DNA of 35,794 nt, from positions 1 through 35,794 of the forward strand of contig NZ_HG424543.1 of the NCBI RefSeq assembly GCF_000336385.2, written 5' to 3'. Below the pieces are notes generated by a model. That model was not told where the DNA came from, made no database searches, and worked only from the letters and a program-made list of their open reading frames with translations. Source of the stretch: Lysobacter antibioticus HS124. GTDB taxonomy: Bacteria; Pseudomonadota; Gammaproteobacteria; Xanthomonadales; Xanthomonadaceae. The position numbers were made by a program, and so were the translations under genes. Within the stretch, counting starts at the first letter, position 1, and the number at the start of each line of letters is the position of its first letter. Positions 31,965-35,794 of this stretch are shown here, in pieces.

Positions 31965-32344
31965 AGCGCGTGTTGTTCGTCTGCATCGAAAACTCCAACC
32001 GCAGCCAGATGGCCGAGGCCTTCGCCCGCATCCACGGCGGCGGCGCGGTCGAAGCCTTCAGCGCCGGTTCGGCACCGTCGGGCCGGATCAACCCCAAGGC
32101 GGTGCGGTTCATGGCCGAACTCGGCTACGACCTGAGCGCGCACGCGTCCAAATCGCTGGACGATGTCGATGGCGAATTCGACGCGGTCGTCACCATGGGC
32201 TGCGGCGACGACTGCCCGTGGATTCCGGCCAAGCGGCGCGAGGACTGGGGACTGCCCGATCCCAAGCACCTCGACGACGACGGCTACCGCGCCGTGCGCG
32301 ACGAGATCTCCGCGCGCGTGCAAGCCTTGCTGGCCAGCCTGTGA
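31961..32344 (+). CDS. arsC: Arsenate reductase ArsC (low-molecular-weight phosphatase type)
   Basis: 127 residues. The P-loop CIENSNRSQ (C8 to R14) is the phosphatase-like arsenate-binding site. C81 and C85 in VTMGCGDDCPW are candidates for the thiol relay to thioredoxin. The aspartate of GLPDPKH is the general acid. The reaction is arsenate to arsenite. GTG at 31961 is the likely start, since it gives the family start KRVLFVCIENSNRS and overlaps the upstream stop by GTGA; a longer frame begins inside arsN2. The stop overlaps the aquaporin GTG in the same way. Confidence 0.93.
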   Translation: MKRVLFVCIENSNRSQMAEAFARIHGGGAVEAFSAGSAPSGRINPKAVRFMAELGYDLSAHASKSLDDVDGEFDAVVTMGCGDDCPWIPAKRREDWGLPDPKHLDDDGYRAVRDEISARVQALLASL

Positions 32345-33066
32345 ATCCGTTCGCGCGCAAACTGCTGGCCGAATTCCTCGGCACCGCCGCCCTGCTCGCG
32401 ACCGTGGTCGGCTCGGGGATCATGGGCGTGCGCCTGGCGGCCGGGAACGACGCCGTCGCCCTGCTCGCCAACGCCGCCGCGACCGCGGCCGCGCTGTACG
32501 CGCTGATCGCCGTGCTCGGCCCGATCTCCGGCGCGCACTTCAACCCGATGGTGACCGCGGCCATGCGCCTGCAACGGCGCATCGGCACGCGCGAAGCGCT
32601 GGCCTACGTCGCCGTGCAACTCGTCGCCGCGATCGCCGGCGTACTGCTGGCGCACGCGATGTTCGAGCTGCCGCTGTGGCAGCCCGGCACCCAGGCGCGC
32701 AGCGGCGCCGCGCAATGGCTCAGCGAAGCGGTCGCCAGCGCCGGCCTGGTGCTGACCATCCTGCTCGGCCTGCGCCATCGTCCCACCGCGGTGCCGGCGC
32801 TGGTCGCGGCCTACGTCTTCGCCGGCTACTGGTTCACCGCCAGCACCTGCTTCGCCAATCCCGCGGTGACCCTGGCGCGCGCACTGACCCAAAGCTTTGC
32901 CGGCATCCGCCCGCAGGACGTGGCCGGATTCGTCGCCGCGCAGTGCGTCGGCCTGGGTGCGGGGTTGGTATTGGCGCGTGCGCTGTTGCCGGCGCAGTCC
33001 GCCGCAGAAACTCCGGCGCCGGCCGAAGCGCGCCTCGACGACGAAGCCGCGCCCCGATCGCAGTAA
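32341..33066 (+). CDS. aqpS: MIP-family aquaporin (AqpS-like arsenite channel)
   Basis: 241 residues with six membrane segments of the major intrinsic protein fold. The two pore half-helices carry HFNPMV (first NPA box altered to NPM) and FANPAVT (intact). The start is FARKLLAEFLGTAALLATVVGSGIMG. The C-terminal 25 residues are charged and cytosolic. In Sinorhizobium an AqpS in an ars operon replaces a pump by letting arsenite flow out. No ArsB or Acr3 gene is seen in this operon, which fits that model. GTG at 32341 overlaps the arsC stop. A strong terminator follows. Confidence 0.88.
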   Translation: MNPFARKLLAEFLGTAALLATVVGSGIMGVRLAAGNDAVALLANAAATAAALYALIAVLGPISGAHFNPMVTAAMRLQRRIGTREALAYVAVQLVAAIAGVLLAHAMFELPLWQPGTQARSGAAQWLSEAVASAGLVLTILLGLRHRPTAVPALVAAYVFAGYWFTASTCFANPAVTLARALTQSFAGIRPQDVAGFVAAQCVGLGAGLVLARALLPAQSAAETPAPAEARLDDEAAPRSQ

Positions 33067-33182
33067 CAAAGTAAATCGCGAGGACCCGGATCGCTTCGGG
33101 CAAGGGCTCGAGGCGAACCGATTACCGAGCCGCCTCGCCCGAATCCACGTTTCGAATCTCTAATCCCGCATCCCGAACGCAA

Positions 33183-33222
33183 AAACGAATCGGGGCCCGG
33201 TTTCCCGGGCCCCGATTCGTTT
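33183..33222 (+). terminator. Strong ars operon terminator
   Basis: An 18-bp perfect stem, AAACGAATCGGGGCCCGG and its complement at 33205-33222, with a 4-base loop (33201-33204), followed by GCTTTT. On the minus strand the stem is followed by TTTTTGCG, so it could also have ended an RNA gene reading leftward before the patch inserted. Confidence 0.9.
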
Positions 33223-33227
33223 GCTTT

Positions 33228-33247
33228 TGGCGTCCCCACAGGGATCC
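33228..33247. repeat. Imperfect copy of the tRNA-Glu 3' end (candidate attachment site)
   Basis: TGGCGTCCCCACAGGGATCC here matches TGGCGTCCCCACGGGGATTC at 35741-35760 at 18 of 20 positions, the first twelve being identical. It directly follows a terminator hairpin, as a real tRNA 3' end would. It looks like the remnant left by insertion at tRNA-Glu. Confidence 0.6.
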
Positions 33248-33590
33248 CTCGTTAAGTCCCGAATAGAACTTCTTTACAAATCAATCTTTTACGTCGTTCC
33301 TGGTAGGAAGGGACGCCCGAAGCGCGTCCGACGCAACCTAAGAACTGGGTAATGGACATGATCCGGCCGGTCGAGTTCGCGGTGCAGTTCGCCTAACCCT
33401 AACTGCCTAATTTTCCAGTTTTGATTGGCACTACCTAAGAGAAGAGGTCAGAACCAGGACTCTACGAAGTAACCCGTGGCCCTAAGACCAGGGGCAAGTC
33501 ACTGGGCTTCAAGCAGCCTAGCGCCGTTCCGATTAAGCAAGACGGTGTGCGATCTTGGATGAGGCCAACGTCAATAGGAGAGATTGAGGC

Positions 33591-34451
33591 ATGGGCCGAG
33601 AGTACGAAGCCGAGTTCAACGAGTGGCTGCACGAAACTTTCAAGCTGCGCGGGATCGCCGAGAATCCTCCCAATCGGCTCTACAAGTTCATGTCCAGCGA
33701 ATCCAAGTATTTTCCGCTGGCCTTGCACGAGCTCTTACTGCATAACCGTTTGCGCCTGACGAGCCGCAGGGACTTCAACGACCCCTTCGACACTCAGTTT
33801 GGAGTGAACGGCACCAGCGATCCCCGGCAGATCGCCGAGTTCGTGAATGGGATCGTCTCGAGAGCGCCACCGGGTCTAATCCCGACCGCTGACGACGTGG
33901 CGCGAATGAGTGACCCCGCGCTTTTCAAGGACCGCATGCCGGGTCACCTTTCCTCGGCCTTGGATGACGTCGGCATCTTCTCGATGTCAGACAGTGTCGC
34001 CCATCCCTTAATGTGGGCCCACTACGCCAACTCACACAAGGGCATTGCGTTGATCTTTCGGCTTGGAGCGAGCGATGACTCGATCGGCGCCGCCTTCCCG
34101 ATTCGCTATCAAGATGAGTATCCCCGCAGCGCGCTTAAAGCCAGCGGTTTTCAGATGCATCTGATCTTTACTAAGGGAAAGGCCTGGGAGTACGAGCGAG
34201 AGTGGCGAATCGCCGAGGCAAAGCGAGCGAACCAATGGATCGAGATTCCAAGTGCAAGCCTACTGGGGGTCGTACTAGGCGCCCGTGCCTCGGACGAAAC
34301 GTGGCATTTGATAGGCGAGTTGGCTCAGCGACGTTTCGATGTTGGCATGCCACCGCTGCTGGCATACAGAGCTGAGATAGGCGAAAGCTTCGAGCTCGGG
34401 TTCACACAATTCGTCGGCAATGACGAATGGCGGCCGGTGGCGCTGAAATGA
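33591..34451 (+). CDS. DUF2971 domain protein
   Basis: 286 residues. The N-terminal 90 residues have NRLYKFMSSESKYFPLALHELLLHNRLRLTSRRDFNDPFD, the DUF2971 signature (LYKF/Y, then FNDPFD). The middle contains IFSMSDSVAHPLMWAHYANSHKGIALIFRL, again typical (S-x-S-x-x-x-x-P-x-M-W-x-H-Y-A-x-x-H-x-G). KAWEYEREWRIAEA follows. Function of the domain is unknown; members are frequent in genomic islands near defence genes. The ATG at 33591 follows TTGAGGC. Codon use is clearly less G+C-rich than the core genes, so it is likely acquired. No partner gene on the same strand. Confidence 0.87.
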   Translation: MGREYEAEFNEWLHETFKLRGIAENPPNRLYKFMSSESKYFPLALHELLLHNRLRLTSRRDFNDPFDTQFGVNGTSDPRQIAEFVNGIVSRAPPGLIPTADDVARMSDPALFKDRMPGHLSSALDDVGIFSMSDSVAHPLMWAHYANSHKGIALIFRLGASDDSIGAAFPIRYQDEYPRSALKASGFQMHLIFTKGKAWEYEREWRIAEAKRANQWIEIPSASLLGVVLGARASDETWHLIGELAQRRFDVGMPPLLAYRAEIGESFELGFTQFVGNDEWRPVALK

Positions 34452-34749
34452 GCTTTTGCTGCGCGCTCGGGACATCAGCGCAGTCGCGCAGCGATTGTCA
34501 TCTGTTCTCGTGCTCTCGTCCCGACAGCCCACAGGGAGTCGCTTGGATCTGATGTTGAGTAATGGGGTCCGGGTGCTCGGCTCGAACTCGCTGACATAGA
34601 TTGCGGTCGGCAGCCCAGAGGTCAAAGCGCGCATCTGCAGAGAGAAGTGGAGCAAACCGAGCCAGGAAAGCCTTCAAATCGGCAAATGGCGAATCACTGG
34701 ATTCAAAGACGCGAGGATGGGAGTGCCCCCTGGAACCGAAAGCAAACGA

Positions 34750-35463
34750 TTAGCCCGTAGGCGCGGACTTATTTGCCCCCGCGGCTGCGAACACCACGAT
34801 ATTGGCTAGCTTAGCCACTAGGTCAGTTAGCTCGGCGATCTCTTCCTGGGGGTGGTTGTTTTCGATCGCACGTCGCTTTGCCACCATGGCATGGGCCAAA
34901 TACTCCCCAGCCGGCTCTGCAGCATTCTTGAATGGCGGCGGACTGTCAGGTCTCCTGCTCTTGGCCTGGGCGAGACGACCTTTCAGGACATAGACAAGAA
35001 ACAGAGTTGCTTCCTCAAACAGCGCCCGAGGGTCATCTCGATCGGCGAGAGGCGTCTTGAATTCGTGGAGCTTTTCCAGCTCTAGGATCTCGGGCACGTA
35101 GCGAGGCGGAACAAGTTCCGTTGGAGGCGAAAGCTCTCGGCATCTATCAGCGACCCTCGCACTGTTGAAGCTCAGATCTTGAACTAGATGAGCGAACTCA
35201 TTCCGTATTTTCGCCACTAGCGCCAACCGCTTCCTTTCGGATTCGTCGATCAATCCTAGGAGAAAGGCCATCTTGACGCGGCTCATGAAGGAGCCAAGTT
35301 CCTGATTCGGAGCGAATGGATCTAGGCGAGCGGGCCGATCGGGAACCAGGGCTGCTTCGAGAAGCTCTCGCAGGGTGTCATCGAGAACCGCAGCCGCAAC
35401 AATCGCTGCAGCTCGGTCACTCGCACCTGCAAATTCTGCATCGAGGACTTCAAGGGGAGTCAT
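34750..35463 (-). CDS. MltR-family-like helical protein
   Basis: 237 residues. The first 120 residues match the mannitol-repressor (MltR/MtlR) type helical domain: DRAAAIVAAAVLDDTLRELLEAALVP, NQELGSFMSRVKMAFLLGLI and LALVAKIRNEFAH. IRNEFAH has the R-x4-H spacing seen in HEPN proteins. The rest is helical and unrecognised (FEEATLFLVYVLKGRLAQAK, EIAELTDLVAKLANIVVF). There is no DNA-binding motif and no mannitol gene nearby, so a repressor role is not supported. The ATG at 35463 is preferred over a GTG at 35505. The gene converges with the DUF2971 gene, with 298 gene-free bases between. Lower G+C suggests transfer. Confidence 0.75.
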   Translation of the reverse strand: MTPLEVLDAEFAGASDRAAAIVAAAVLDDTLRELLEAALVPDRPARLDPFAPNQELGSFMSRVKMAFLLGLIDESERKRLALVAKIRNEFAHLVQDLSFNSARVADRCRELSPPTELVPPRYVPEILELEKLHEFKTPLADRDDPRALFEEATLFLVYVLKGRLAQAKSRRPDSPPPFKNAAEPAGEYLAHAMVAKRRAIENNHPQEEIAELTDLVAKLANIVVFAAAGANKSAPTG

Positions 35464-35705
35464 AGGGCAGCTACTAACGTTGCTGCACTTGGGCCGCAGG
35501 CCCACTCTGCTGCTGACATATCGCCCCCTCCTTGTCGTTGGAGGCTAGTTCTGGCGATCAGGGAGTCGGATGTCAAGAATTTCTCGGCGCGAATCCAACG
35601 ACTCGCTACTCGCACTTGCATCGAACACGAACAGCAAAGCCAAACGACAGATCGCACAAAGATCGGGAGAGGGACCGATCCGAAAAACCCCGAATTAAAA
35701 AGCAA

Positions 35706-35729
35706 AAACCCCTGACGAATCAGGGGTTT
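35706..35729 (-). terminator. tRNA-Glu terminator
   Basis: AAACCCCTGA / TCAGGGGTTT with a 4-base loop. Read on the minus strand it is followed by TTGCTTTTTAATT, so it ends the tRNA-Glu transcript. The hairpin is nearly the same as that after ssrA. Confidence 0.85.
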
Positions 35730-35740
35730 AGGCTTCAATC

Positions 35741-35794
35741 TGGCGTCCCCACGGGGATTCGAACCCCGGTCGCTACCGTGAAAGGGTAATGTCC
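35741..35794 (-). tRNA. tRNA-Glu (TTC), 3' part, cut by the window end
   Basis: On the minus strand the sequence includes anticodon loop CTTTCAC with anticodon TTC (35780-35782 on the plus strand). It has T-arm GGGGTTCGAATCCCC and the acceptor end GGGGACG followed by an encoded CCA at 35743-35741. The D-arm and 5' end lie beyond 35794. Its 3' end is repeated imperfectly at 33228-33247. Confidence 0.92.

Larger units (their letters stand above)
33067..33590. other. Gene-free 524-base region containing the ars terminator and the left edge of an accessory patch
   Basis: Up to about 33180 it has degenerate AATCCCG-like units. Bases 33183-33222 are a terminator. Bases 33228-33247 copy the tRNA-Glu 3' end. 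From 33250 on, G+C falls and no coding frame is convincing. A short frame near 33332-33397, ending in TAA, might be a degenerate gene end, but I cannot name it. Confidence 0.5.

Noticed and set aside
33332-33397. Short frame that might be the end of a transposase or integrase
   Set aside because: About 20 residues only, with no diagnostic catalytic motif; too short to support a mobile-element call.
34275-34655. Minus-strand open frame between the DUF2971 and MltR-like genes
   Set aside because: Half of it is antisense to the DUF2971 gene, and the translation has no recognisable domain or ribosome site.
35532-35789. Plus-strand open frame at the window end
   Set aside because: It translates the terminator and antisense strand of tRNA-Glu (GVPTGIRTPVATV is a common artefact of such regions).
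1-35794. CRISPR array, prophage structural genes, rRNA genes
   Set aside because: No regularly spaced direct repeats with unique spacers, no capsid, tail or terminase proteins, and no rRNA sequence were seen anywhere in the window.

Overview
The window is chromosomal DNA from a high-G+C gammaproteobacterium of the Xanthomonadaceae/Lysobacteraceae, most like Lysobacter. The evidence is the strong G/C third-position bias, the local order recN, fur, bamE, rnfH, ratA, smpB and nearby ssrA, and a lexA2-imuA-imuB-dnaE2 SOS mutagenesis cassette. It also carries intergenic repeat families built on GGGATTCGGGATT and on GGAGCGGCGTCAGCCGCG.

Layout. (1) 1-4875 is a conserved core block: recN converging on fur, bamE diverging from fur, the rnfH/ratA pair, and smpB. 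(2) 5041-8510 holds a CHASE-type sensor histidine kinase, then a small divergent helix-turn-helix module: two short genes on the minus strand and a phage-type repressor on the plus strand. (3) 8614-8967 is ssrA (tmRNA, tag ANDDNYALAA). Directly after it lies a lower-G+C accessory patch (about 9.0-11.2 kb) with a CoiA-like zinc protein and a protein with an RNGFAH (HEPN-like) motif. (4) 11289-14097 has a small exported protein, a GNAT acetyltransferase, a short protein and a RES-Xre toxin-antitoxin pair. (5) 14434-17837 is a minus-strand operon: a GbsR-type regulator, a DCC-family redox protein, a membrane-anchored TIGR01777 SDR and a DUF4166 protein. A matching 20-bp palindrome precedes both the regulator and the DCC gene. 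(6) 18180-24202 is lexA2-imuA-imuB-dnaE2, with a perfect palindrome touching the lexA start codon. (7) 24283-29486 is a five-gene cassette matching the poorly characterised Salmonella STM4015-4014-4013-4012-4011 families: leucine-rich-repeat protein, ATP-grasp-like protein, alkaline-phosphatase-superfamily hydrolase, HemW-like radical SAM protein and a second radical SAM protein. I consider it the most interesting system here. (8) 30681-33066 is an arsenic operon: arsR, arsI/cadI-like, arsN2-like GNAT, arsC and an aquaporin, with no visible arsenite pump. (9) 33228-35760 is a second lower-G+C patch, bounded by a tRNA-Glu 3' end and an imperfect copy of it. It carries a DUF2971 protein and an MltR-like protein. 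The window ends inside tRNA-Glu (minus strand).

How the genes work together. SmpB and tmRNA form the trans-translation pair. RecN and the LexA2 cassette belong to the SOS response. ArsC plus the aquaporin could give passive arsenite export, with ArsI and ArsN2 acting on organoarsenicals. The STM401x cassette is very tightly packed and is likely one pathway of unknown product. The two accessory patches sit beside RNA genes that are classic integration sites, but no integrase gene is visible in either.
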